From contig JAPZLL010000027.1 in assembly GCA_036250225.1 (NCBI GenBank), forward strand, positions 248,001 to 312,000: 64,000 bases of DNA, written 5' to 3'. A program made the translations under genes and the position numbers. A model generated the notes under the pieces. The model was not told the DNA's origin. It did not search any database and saw nothing but the letters and a program-made list of their open reading frames with translations. Positions 13,499-24,250 of the stretch are shown piece after piece. This DNA comes from Cercophora sp. LCS_1 (Eukaryota; Ascomycota; Sordariomycetes; Sordariales; Lasiosphaeriaceae). How positions within the stretch are numbered: the first letter of the stretch is position 1; the number at the start of each line of letters is the position of its first letter.

Positions 13499-13555
13499 AC
13501 TCCCGCCCGGAAGCAATTCCCACCATACACACACACTCAGATCCGGTGGCCCACC

Positions 13556-15452
13556 ATGGTCTCAGCATTCCAAATGCAGTCGTTCTACAGGGCGCCGTTG
13601 ACGGTCGACACCACCAATGCTCAGAAGTTCTTCGATGACGAGGACAGCATACTGGACGAGAACATCCTTGATCAGACATCACTCGACTCAGGGCTGGAGA
13701 TGTCTCCGCCTATGGTTGAGAGCAGGAGAGATTCCTTTGCTGTCTCATCAATGTTCTCGCCCAAGACCGAGGAGTGGCAGCCTGTAGAAATGCAGTCCGT
13801 CCCCTCAAACAACCCCTTCTTCGACCAGCACAGCAACAACCCGTTCCTGCGAATGGACCAGAGCCAGCAAGCGGCCTACCAAGGCCACAGCTGGCCCATG
13901 ACCAGCTCTGGATCAGCAACTCCCATGCAGACCTTTGACGGCCTGCCGACCGAGTTCAGCTCCGACATCCCGCTCTTCCACAGGCCAGCCACCATGCAGG
14001 CCCAAACGCCTTTTACCACCACCGGCACCCAGGTCGCCCTCTTCCAACAACTAGGACACGCCACACCCACATCTCCCCAGAAGGATCACTGGATGAGCCA
14101 AGAGTTGAAGAACCAGGCCATGGCGAAACGGGCTCGTCCCGCCAGCCCCATGATCCGCTCGCACAACGAGCTGAGGAGGGGTGACGGCATCCGGAAGAAG
14201 AACGCCCGCTTTGAGATCCCGTCGGAGCGCAACCTCGGCAACATCGACCAGCTCATCTCCCAGTCCACCGACGAGCAGGAGATCAAGGAGCTGAAGCAGC
14301 AGAAGCGCCTCCTTCGCAACAGGCAAGCAGCGTGAGTCCTACCCCTCCCCAACACACAAATACACCCAGTCCCCTAACCAGCACTCTAGGCTTGACTCAA
14401 GGCAGCGCAAGAAGCAACACACGGAACGGCTTGAGGATGAGAAGAAGCAGTTCACCGAGGTCATCACGTCGATGGAGGAGCAGATCGCCAAGATGGAGCA
14501 GGAAATGACGCAGCTCATGCGTGATGTCCAGACCCGTCAGGCCTACATCTGCGACCTGGAGAGGAAGCAGGAGGAGATGATTGCAGCCCACACCATCGAG
14601 ACGGGCGAGCTTCGCAAGAAGATCGGCGTCCTGACCAACCACGTGCAGACCCTTGAGAATGCCGCCGCGCCCAACGCCTCCGGATTCACCGGAAGCTTCG
14701 GCGACATGGACGGTATGAACATGGACAACGCGTGGGAGGAGATGCAGATGTTCCCTTCGTTCCCCATGGAGCAGTCGACCGAGGTCAAGCAGGAGATGCC
14801 GCTTGTGCCGGCCAAGAAGCCCGAGGTGGCCTTGACGATGGATTGCGAGAAGCCAGCCCAGCAGGGCGGCCTTTTGTTTATGCTTTTCCTCGTCGGCGCC
14901 TTTGTGCTCTCGAGCCGGTCGACGCCTAGCATCCCGCGCGTCCCGGAGGATGTTCGCGCCGCGTCCGCGACCCTCCTGGAGAACGTGCTCAAGGATGCCG
15001 GCGTCGCGCAGGCAACTTCGGCCCTCGAAGCGATGGCTCCCCGGCCTTCGGGCACCAACTGGGCCCAGGCCAGCGGGTCCTCGATTCCGATCGCCGCCCC
15101 GGTGCTGGACAACGTCGCACCCTCCATGCTTGGAGACATGGTCGACTCCCTCACGCAGCCGACCGAGCAACAGACCAACGAGCAGCTCTTCTCCCTGTCG
15201 GTGTCGCAGTATAACGGCTTGAGCTCACAGGACTTCGCGCCCGGCCCGGCTGAAAAGTCGACGAGCCAAGGCAGGAGAAACCTTGCTGACGCACTCGCGA
15301 ATATGCGCAACACTGACAAGCAGTCGGCCGCCGAGGTCTACACTCGCTCGCTGCTCTGGGACCAGATCCCGGGCGACGTTGTCCGGAGCTTCGCCAAGAT
15401 GGTGGCGGAGTGCAACCAGCAGGGCACTGCTAGCAGGGACGACGACACATAA
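13556..15452 (+). CDS. bZIP transcription factor with predicted membrane segment (ADA-1/MeaB type)
   Basis: Predicted sequence-specific bZIP regulator of 612 residues. Exons are 13556-14331 and 14390-15452; the 58-nt intron splits the alanine codon inside the DNA-binding basic region. The spliced basic region is RLLRNRQAALDSRQRKK, with the invariant Asn255 and Arg263 seven residues apart. A leucine-zipper/coiled-coil follows (HTERLEDEKKQFTEV, then about 90 residues rich in E, K and Q). Around residues 420-434 there is an uncharged hydrophobic stretch, LLFMLFLVGAFVLSS, followed by a long C-terminal part. The start is in a good context (CCACCATGG). The basic region resembles the fungal factors called MeaB (nitrogen regulation) or ADA-1 (development); I cannot separate these by eye. 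A membrane anchor would suggest ATF6-like latent activation, which is inference. Confidence 0.88.
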
Positions 15453-18400
15453 AAAAAACCCCTAATGATGACATGACGATAATGACCCTCCATACACGAA
15501 CATATGCGGACACGCACCACGCGCTCACGCCACTCGATGCTTTCGCTTTTCCATCCATCCAGCTCGGTCGCTCTCCTGTTTTCCCCGGCCTCTCAGGGCA
15601 CCCCATCTTTTTCGCCGCACGACATACACTTTACCCGCTCCACCGCGACACAACAACTCAGACCCAAGCTGCTCACGCACCCGAAAGTTTGTTCTTCGAC
15701 ACTGTCTCATGACAGAAACCCCTCCGGCTTTTGGCGTTTGTCTTTGTATTTTCCAATTTTTCTGCTGTTTCCATCTGAATATTAGCAGGCGAGCATTTGA
15801 ATTTGGCAATACTTTTGGCTTTTCTCTCTTAGTTTCTAATCCTCTGTTGTTTCCTGTTCAAAGCGTTCTGGATATTGTTTTTATTTTCCTTTTCGCACGG
15901 CGCAGGGCAAACATCTGGTGTCTCTACTACTACCTAGCAAAGCCTTGCTGCGAGGTCGGCAGGCGGGTTGCGGGAATGGGATTTGGGCAGCATGGCGAAC
16001 ACGGTCTTTGTTTTTCTGGGATTCAGTGGGCAACCAACTGACAAGACACTGTCACACCCTCATTTGTCAAGATTTTCTTTGTATAAAACGGGGATCAGCG
16101 TGGAAAAACGGGCGAGGCTCATGGGAAGGTGCATTGGATGGCAAGCTGGGGAGGGCGTGTGGGGAGATCCAGTCTCGATTTTGGGCGAGGAAGCCCGACA
16201 CACACTCGGCCACAGATTGGCATTTTTGCATTGGGATGATGATGATGGACGGGGACACTGGCACATCGGTTGCATACCATACACACATGTCTGACGACGG
16301 TTTCTTATGTTTTCACGATTATCACGACGCTCTTTAGACATACAGTGGCTTCTTGTCCGTCATGAAGACGGCAGAACCCCCTTCATTTGTTCGGCGAGGG
16401 AATTGATGGAACAGGGATCCGTGTCGCGGGAACGCTCACCGAACCCATATTCTACAACCTCAGCCTGACCACAAACCTCGATAGCAGGGCATGATTGACG
16501 ATGGAAGATGCACTGGGAGGAAGGCTTCGGCGAAGGAAGACAGACAGAGATACACCACCATTTTTTTGCCATCTGATTATTTTTTTGTCTATTTTTTTTG
16601 GGGAATGTTCTCTTTTTTCATGCTGGCTGAAAATGACAGTTATGGATCTGAGATGGGCACCCAGCTCTGTAGTTAGGTCATCATTCTGGCGCAAATGCAA
16701 AAACTCTTGCGACTCCCAACAATAGCGTTCGTCATGAACTTTGCGTGATTTTTGGGCACAGCTCTCCATGTAAGACATGAAAACTCAGCCGCAGAGGCAG
16801 ACGCTGGCTCCGTCCGTCCCTCTCAATTCGCCACGCCCCCCACGGCAAGCTGAGACCTACCTGCCCGCTCAGCATCGTAAATCCTCCGGGTCAGCGCTCA
16901 ACAAGTCGGATGGCCGACCTACCCCAATGTCAGTTGGTAGTGGTTTACTAGTTCATGGCTACATGTCAAATCTGAGAGGCTTGTGTGGCTGGAATGACGT
17001 TTTCAACTTCTAAACTTAAACGGGCTGCATGGTTTTGTCATTCTTTACTTCTATCTCCTCCGATGCGAGAGGGCACAAAAACTGGGAAGCTGGTGACGGC
17101 ATTGCGCGATAACAGGGAATCATGTGGTCGGGGCAGTATGTGTGGTGAGTGAAGTGGGTGGGTATCAGAGACGGAAAGGGAGCCCGGCGGGCCGGGGAGG
17201 TGTGAAGGGCAGAGACAAAATCCGGCGGAATCGAGATGGCTTCTGATTCTTGGGTCTGTATCGATGGAGAAATTTTAGAAAGTAGACTCAGGCGTAAGAG
17301 CACGGAGAACAATGGAAGGTGCGAATGATTTTTTTTTTGGTGGGGGGGGGGGGAATTCCCGTGACTCTGGTCGCGACTTCCTTCATGTTTCCCATGTCGC
17401 GCACACTGTAGAGTCACGTTGCACAGAACTTTTTCTGTTTCTCGATTCTTCTTTTTCTCGCAACCACTCGAGACCATCTGAGGCAGAAACATAATCTTTT
17501 GCTTCGGGACCGAGACCGCGACAACAATCAGCGTCGAGTCTTTGCCGCAGGGTCACCTCACGGCCGCAGCATCTGCCGTCTTACGCCTTCAGAGAACATC
17601 AGGACACGAAAGACCCGCTAGTCTTGCAGAAGCAGGCGCGCAAAAACCTGGGGAAGCCCAGTGGTGAGATGGCCAACACCCTTTGCAATTTAGCCAGAGC
17701 GGCCTCTGCTTGGCTGCAGACGACATGCAGACCTGCTGAGGCTTGAATGTGCAAAGTTGGGGAGAATCCAAGCGATTGGGCAGCGACGGGTCGATTGGTT
17801 GTCGATGCAGCTCGCTCGCCCACCTTTTGGGCTTCTTTCTTGCCCTTCCCCAAATTTACGCTCCTGCCTTGTCGGACGGGGCCCCAGCCTCGAAGATGGG
17901 GGGCAGCATGGAAAGTTGCAGGTGCCTACATACTCCCAACAACCTGCAGCTGCGGTGCATCAGGAGCTCTCGGGAGTTATGGCTTCCCGCAGAAAATATC
18001 GTCAGCAGAGCGAAGCAGGCTCACCGGTCGTTGGTCCTCCGTCCCGTCCGGATGCCTGGCGGATAGGGCATGACCCCACCTCGTCATCCGTCTCTGAATG
18101 ACAACTCGACTTTTGGGTCCTGGGAAACCGTCAGCACCGCCTCGGTTCAGATACGCTCTCCCGTCTTCCCAGGCCGAGCCCGGGCTCCACGTTCGCCCAC
18201 CTTCTGCCGGTGTAACCCCCAATCTACCCCTAACGTCGCCCTGTAGAACAGCGTTCGTGGCACATGGCCAAAGTGGTCCCCGGCAGATGGGTGAGACACT
18301 CTGCTGTGTGACGGAAGGGCAAAACCCCTTCCCAGGATCGAAATCACGAGATTGGGGAGACGGCTTAAACCACCGGGTTAGACCCTCCGATTTGCCCCAG

Positions 18401-21400
18401 CGCGAGAGGCCTAGCTCGAAGCATAGGCGTCCACAAAAACAGGGGATGTTGGGACAAGGCCGGATTTCGCTTTCTCGGTCCAACGACGCACCGCAGGGTG
18501 CTGGTGATATCTCCTAAAGCCCCACGCAGTTGAAGATTGCTTGCGAATTGGAGCTCGTGGTTGGGTGAGACAGTTTGAGACCCTTCATACCTTTTCTTCG
18601 TCCAGACTGGTTGATATCCCGGTTCCCTTATCAGCTGTTACCTCCTGAGGGGCAGGTTACGAGGACGGAAAAGGCTGCATGGTTGCCGAATATCTCAGGG
18701 AACCCGGCCTCGGTTGGAGCCTAAGGAAATGGGTGCGGCCTGAGGGAGCGTGCCGCCATCCCGCGATCTGCCGGCCCATCTCCGGGTATCTTCCGCCCCG
18801 GAAGCCTTGCTTTTTCCGACCACGTCTCCGATGAGCGCGGGATCGTCCCCGGATCGCTCGATTTTCTCCTCCATTCAGCGTTGCTTTGCACTCCCCGTCA
18901 GATCCAGGATCCTTGGAGCCTCCGTCGTCTGTAGTTCCAAGGTAAATTACGTCAATGCCCCATATCGCCTCATATTCTGCCGCCCAAGAAAGTTTGGGCA
19001 GCTACAACCCTCAAATTCATTGATACTATTCACTGAAAAAGGTCTTGAAGCTTGCGCGGCCTGCATATTCCAAATATACTATCGGCATTCGCATCCCTGA
19101 GAGTTGGGCACCGAGCCATGATCTGATCTGCCGATCTGCCGATCTGCAACAATGCGCCGGTTGCTATGTTCCGATTTCCATCGGAAGGGAAGGTCAACAC
19201 CTTGCATAACCGACCTGATTGATCAAGCAAGTAGATTTACAAAGAACCCGCGATGTACCTCTAAGTCGAGAAAAGTAGACATCAGTTCACGGTCTCTGTT
19301 TGGTCCTTTTCTTCGGCTAGGCTTCAATGCAGATCGCAAACATGCCATATTTCCGACTCAGCAGCTCTCTCGTTTAGACTGTTCCTCCGTATGGCTCCTC
19401 GTCGGTCGAGGAGGCAAAAGGATGGGTAAGCCGCGAACTCTTGTGAAGCCATCACCGGATGTGCGCTTGGCGGTTGGTTGTGGTTGCTTGGGTGAAATAT
19501 GTGGTCTGTGATTCGGTTTGTTTACCCGTGTGGCGAGAAAAAAGGGGCAAGCTCAGACCACATCGACCAACGACAAGATATTTGCCACACCTCCAACTTT
19601 TTTTTTCATGCGGTGATCACATCTTTATGATGCAACGCAAATCGCGATGAGGCGTTTGGTCCAATCAAGAAACTAAAACGGGGCTCTTTCCGTCGTTGAG
19701 ATTCGTCCTCTGGTCGATTCGTTGCACTGCGGCTGACGGCAGGCACGCACTCGAGCGGGTTCGGATTCCCAATCGCTTCTTTTGTTTACCTCTAATCACT
19801 GGTCGCCAGTTTTCTTTCCGGAAAGGAAGAGGAGATCATACCATCCGGTTTGCAGCCAGTCGCGCCATGCTCGTCGCCACGGCGGCGTGTCTGGACCGCG
19901 CAGGAGAAGCAGCGGTTGATGGACCCAGTTAGCAGTAGCAGTAGCAGTAGGCAGGCAAGATCAAGAAGCATCGAGACCCGACGATGGCAAGGATGAAATG
20001 AATGAAACCCCAAATATCCTCTCCCAAAACATGTTCAACCAAACGGCAGCTCGCAAAATTCCACCCGGGAAGACCTGTCTCGAAAATTAAAACGGCGCCA
20101 ATGCATGCAGCTACACATGTTTTCTTCTGGTCCCCTCTTTGTGCAGTAGCTTGGAAATTTGATTCCAGCTTTTAGCAATGGAATACCAATGCATTGTTCA
20201 CACTCACTTCGGCATGGCTACCCGGCTGTTTTTTTTTTTTCATCCCAATGCATTGTGCATGGGCAATTGTTGAGAGGCAATCTCAATTGGAGAAAAGACG
20301 ACAAAAACAATGGTACTTGTGTTGAAAGTATCTCTCCTCGCATCTATTCCCGACAGCTAGCCCTTTTGTTCGATCGACAATCTCCACCACCACTGCGACT
20401 ATCGCCTCCCAGTTCTCCCTGAGAAATTCCATTCTGGTCTTCTCGTCAATGGGTCCTGCATTGCATTGCATCGCATTGAGCAAAACCTGCCCATACCATA
20501 TCCAATGCCCTCCTGCTCCCAAGACCCGTGATGAAGACCATGCAGGCAGAAAAGTGCAACTATTTCCACGCTCAGATGCGACATGTGAAGATGCTGTCCT
20601 AAATTAAGAAAACAAAAGCAAGAAGTTGGGAGAAGCTCGTCGAAGAGCCCTGGCTAACTAACTAACAAAACAGAGTTGCAGCACGCATTTCCACACGCCC
20701 AGTATCTATTCCATCCAGGGACCAGGGGGAAAAAGCGTCCTAAAATGCCAAACGTGAACGTGGACCCCTTTTTGCCCACCGGACCCGAATCTGAGTTATC
20801 TGTGCTGGCCCCTCATACGGGGACTGGACTGGACTGGATCTCGCTGCCCCTCCAACCCCTCCACCACCCCCATCCAATCCAACCATCCAGTCGGCCAGCT
20901 GTCCAACCAGCCGATCAGAAGAAGAAGAAAGCCCCTTGAGCGACGTTAAACACCAACCACGTCCATTCCATCTGCAACGTTCCTGAATGGGGGTTTGGTG
21001 GATCCCCCATCCCAAACTGGTCCCCCGTCGATGGACAGCCAGTATGAAGCCAACGCTCCCGATATCGCAACACGGCTCATGACCCGAACCACGACGACCA
21101 ACTGAATCGCGCTCTGCGAGAGGAACCCAACCTGAATTTGCTCCAGTCTGCACAAAGGTATCATCATGCTGCTTGCTATCCACGATATGACATGCCCGAC
21201 ACAATTCCCACCCTTTCCATTCGTTCATTCCACCGTGATCCACCAGGAGGATCCTGACCTTGACCCTGAGACGAGACCTGAGAACCATAAAACAAGCCAA
21301 TCCAACGGCGCGTGTGTGCCAACAAGGTACCTGCTCGAGTATAAAGTTTTTGTATGGGTTTGCCGCAGCACGCGTGCCAGCCGCTTCCTGATTTGCTCCA

Positions 21401-21448
21401 ACGTCTCGCCCCTTCAAGTCGTAACGTTGCCCAAACACAAGGCCCAAT
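15453..21448. other. 6.0-kb gene-poor convergent intergenic region
   Basis: The bZIP gene (plus) and the Nif1-like gene (minus) converge here, yet 6 kb separate their stop codons. No supported gene was found. Open frames such as 17977-18483 minus, 18098-18517 plus and 20740-21573 minus have no recognisable content. Small features: an (AGCAGT)n tract at about 19930-19950, three GATCTGCC units at about 19122-19146, and an ACTGG triplet repeat near 20822. The ends presumably contain 3' UTRs. Confidence 0.55.
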
Positions 21449-24250
21449 TTATTTCTTGGGCGGGTTATACTTTTCCTTCCAGATCCTGGGAGAGTGCATA
21501 AGTCAGCAAACAATAACATGGCCGTTTTGTGAACCAGGATATCAACAAAACAAAAACAACAAAACGAGATCAAACAAGACCAATACTACCGGCCATGATG
21601 AATCGCATCCTCTATGTCAACCTTGGGGGCGAGAAATCTCCCACGTTTGAGTCCGCATCCGCATCTGCGACCGACTGCGGCCGATGGGACAGCCCACAAG
21701 GCCGACCCAGCCCTTCTCCCAGCCCAATCGGTAACGCGACCCAGATCCAGACAAGCTGGGAATAGATACTTGTGTTTTCCCCATAGATAACCCTGAGTAT
21801 CTCGACGGCAGCACTTGCGGTGTCTGGATAGACAAGTTGGTGTGGCCGCAGTAACGCTGGCCTCGAAAAACAGGGCGAGCAAAACCACTGGCTATCAGTC
21901 CGCGTGGCCAGCGAGCCAGGGCCGCAGCAAACGAGAGCCTATCATGTCAACGGGCCGCAAGTCATTTGCAGCGGCCGGCATGCGGCTTTGTGACACGAAC
22001 CGTGCCCACCCCATTGCTGCAGCTCTGATGCACCTTCGAGCCACTGGGCTGCGGGGAAGAGCCGACCGAGTGTGCCTTGGAGGGGAAAAGGGAGCAAAGC
22101 GACGACACGGATAATTGCCGACCGAGAAATGGCAGAATAGGCCATCTTGGAAGACAAACAACAAATTAAGACGATAACAATTCGTCGAATTCACTCACCA
22201 AGTGTTCCCAATGATTTTGTTCCCGTTCTTCTCAGCCAAACGGTAGTATTTGGCCGACTCAAACTGTTGCACAACACCACAAAGTCAGCCTCAAATGATA
22301 TATCGATCTTTTTCTTTTACCGGGATCTCGCTCTGTAAGGGAGCCATTCGCGGGGGTGGGAAAAATTGCTGTCTCGGTGGTGATGTTTGCGCCATCTCAT
22401 TCGCACTGGCCCCAAAAGCCTCATTGCTGCCCAACGCTCGCAGCTTGCGGGCGACCAACCAACCCCAAGCCCTTCGGCAAGGGCCTTTTTCCCCATCCCG
22501 AGCCACCGAGCACGCCACTGTTGTACAGCTGGCAAACGCCTTGCTGTCAAGTGCACTCGATGGCGCTCTCTCGTGATGGCGTGCAGTGGGTTTTAATGGG
22601 GGAAAGGGAGGTTGTGACATCTCGGATGACAACTGGAAACGGCCAACTGACCTTGTCCTTCTTCGTGCCGAAGCCCTCGAGATAGCACCACGCTACCTCA
22701 TTCATTGCATCTGCAGAGAGGCAAAAACCTGGTCAGCTCATGTCGCCGTCGCCGTCAGGCATAGCCGCGCCGGAGGAGACGAGACTAAGGCAGGTCTCAG
22801 TGCAGCTGGTATGATGGCCACAAACGTACCGGTATCTCCTAGGTTTGCCGCCGTTTCGTAGTACTGCGGAGAGTTGACCGTTAGCCCATGAAGCGTGAAG
22901 AAAGCCGAACGACGGCAGCGGGACTCAGACGAGCTGGAGCGTGCATGAGCTTCGCGCTCCTGTCCGTCTGCTTGTCCTCCGTGCCCCCTTCTTCGTGATC
23001 GAGAGAGTGGGAGAGGATGCAAACCCACCTGCTTCGCAGCGATTGGATCCTTGGGGATTCCCCAGCCATGGCGGAAACAATTCGCCAATTCGAAGATGGC
23101 CAGAACCAGCTCGCCCTTGGCTGCCCCTCCCTTCTTCAGCCCAGCCTGTAGAGCGAGGTGCTCGATCTCGGCGGCATTGGAAGCTGCCGCGGAAAGGTAG
23201 TTGACGGCTGCCGCCGCGTCCGGCTTGCAACCCCAACCGTGCCTATGGACTGTGTGTCAGCTTGGTGATGGAGAGCATTATTGGGCAATTGAAGCCGCTG
23301 CGTGGCCATCGCCACAGCCATACGATATATCCCGCAAAAGCAACAGCACCCCGCCATCCGTGTCGAGATGCCGAGTGGCCATCGGGTTTGCGGGGGTTGC
23401 CCACTCGTCTGCCGAGCTGTAGGGGGAGCACAAGTTCCAGACAGAGGAGGTGCATGTTCGCAACGACGCACAATGGAGGCACATACCTCAGAGCAAGACC
23501 GTACAAGACCTGGCTGAGCGGGTTGTTCGCCCCCTTAGGATCCGCAAGCTGACCGAAGAGGGCCGTCGACCGTTCCAGATCTCCCTCTTCGTGTAGCCTG
23601 ATAGCCTCTTGGATCTTCTCGTCTGTCTCCTTGGACGAGACAACCCCCTTTTTCGGCCCGGATGGACCGGCGAGCGGCCAGTTAGGCGGCGCGTCATCAC
23701 TTGAGCCGTCATGGAGACGCATGTTGGCCAGACTTTGCGAAGCATCCCGCACTGGCGAGTGTGGCCGGCTGCGGTTCTTCTCGTTTTCCCTTGCCAGAAT
23801 GGTTGCCCGCTTTTCCCACTGGGACTCCTGACCCTCCTTGTCTTGTTCGGGATCGTCGGGAGCGATAATCCGCGGTAGGTCTTGTGGCACATTCTCCGAG
23901 CTGACGGGGCTTCGGCTCAGATGAAGTCGCTGTGAGAGCCGCTTAGCAGTTCCGCCGCCACCGCCAGTGCTTCGGCTGCTTGTCACGGAGCTGCTCCGAC
24001 TGCGTCCACCGCTGCTGCGGAAGACATCCAAGCTCAGCCGGCCCTTGTCCTTGGCCCCCTTTGAATCGATTGTCAAGTGGGAGGACCCGTCGCTGTCGGC
24101 GCGACCGGGGGGATGGATTACTTCTTCGGTGTAGGTGTCGGAACGGACAAACGTGAACTCGGGGGCTGCCAGTCGCTTCACCGTGGCGGGGTCGGGGCCG
24201 TCGCCCTCGTCGAGGCCTTGCTTCTTCTTCAGGAGATCACGGAGACCCAT
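21449..24250 (-). CDS. Sel1-repeat protein, Nif1-like cell-cycle inhibitor family
   Basis: Cytosolic scaffold-type protein of the fungal Nif1/DSF2-like group. In fission yeast Nif1 is a mitosis inhibitor; the role here is inferred by family. Model, 390 residues: exons 23487-24250, 23029-23242, 22830-22863, 22652-22710, 22199-22263 and 21449-21485. The N terminus MGLRDLLKKKQGLDE and the block APEFTFVRSDTYTEEVI are characteristic, then a Ser/Arg-rich linker. Sel1-type helices follow: EEGDLERSTALFGQLADPKG, YGLALRHGWGCKPDAAAAV, ANCFRHGWGIPKDPIAAKQ, YYETAANLGDTDAMNEVAWC and SAKYYRLAEKNGN. The last codons read GNTWIWKEKYNPPKK only if a 713-nt terminal intron (GTGAGT to CCCAG) is removed. Introns of 244, 165, 119, 388 and 713 nt are long for such a fungus. 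If that last intron is not used, the frame stops at once after GNTW. Confidence 0.8.

Larger units (their letters stand above)
6157..13555. other. 7.4-kb gene-poor region upstream of the bZIP gene
   Basis: No convincing protein gene was found on either strand. Open frames of up to about 210 codons exist (for example 8420-9058 plus, 9247-9876 minus, 11577-12062 plus), but they overlap one another in several frames, show no recognisable motif and read as low-information sequence. Contents noted: an (AGAC)n/(AAGC)n microsatellite at 7445-7498, a poly-T run at 8100-8113, an (ATC)n tract at about 12803-12822, and C/T-rich tracts at 13040-13200 typical of fungal 5' leaders. The distal part is probably the extended promoter and 5' leader of the bZIP gene. 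Confidence 0.55.

Noticed and set aside
12843..13682. 279-codon minus-strand frame
   Set aside because: Antisense to the bZIP leader and first exon; Gly/Arg-rich product arises from the C/T-rich leader on the other strand.
14397..15319. Long minus-strand frames opposite the bZIP gene
   Set aside because: Shadows of a strongly codon-biased gene; the sense strand has the clear bZIP product.
20740..21573. 277-codon minus-strand frame
   Set aside because: It overlaps the last Nif1-like exon in another frame and otherwise lies in its 3' flank; no domain is recognisable.
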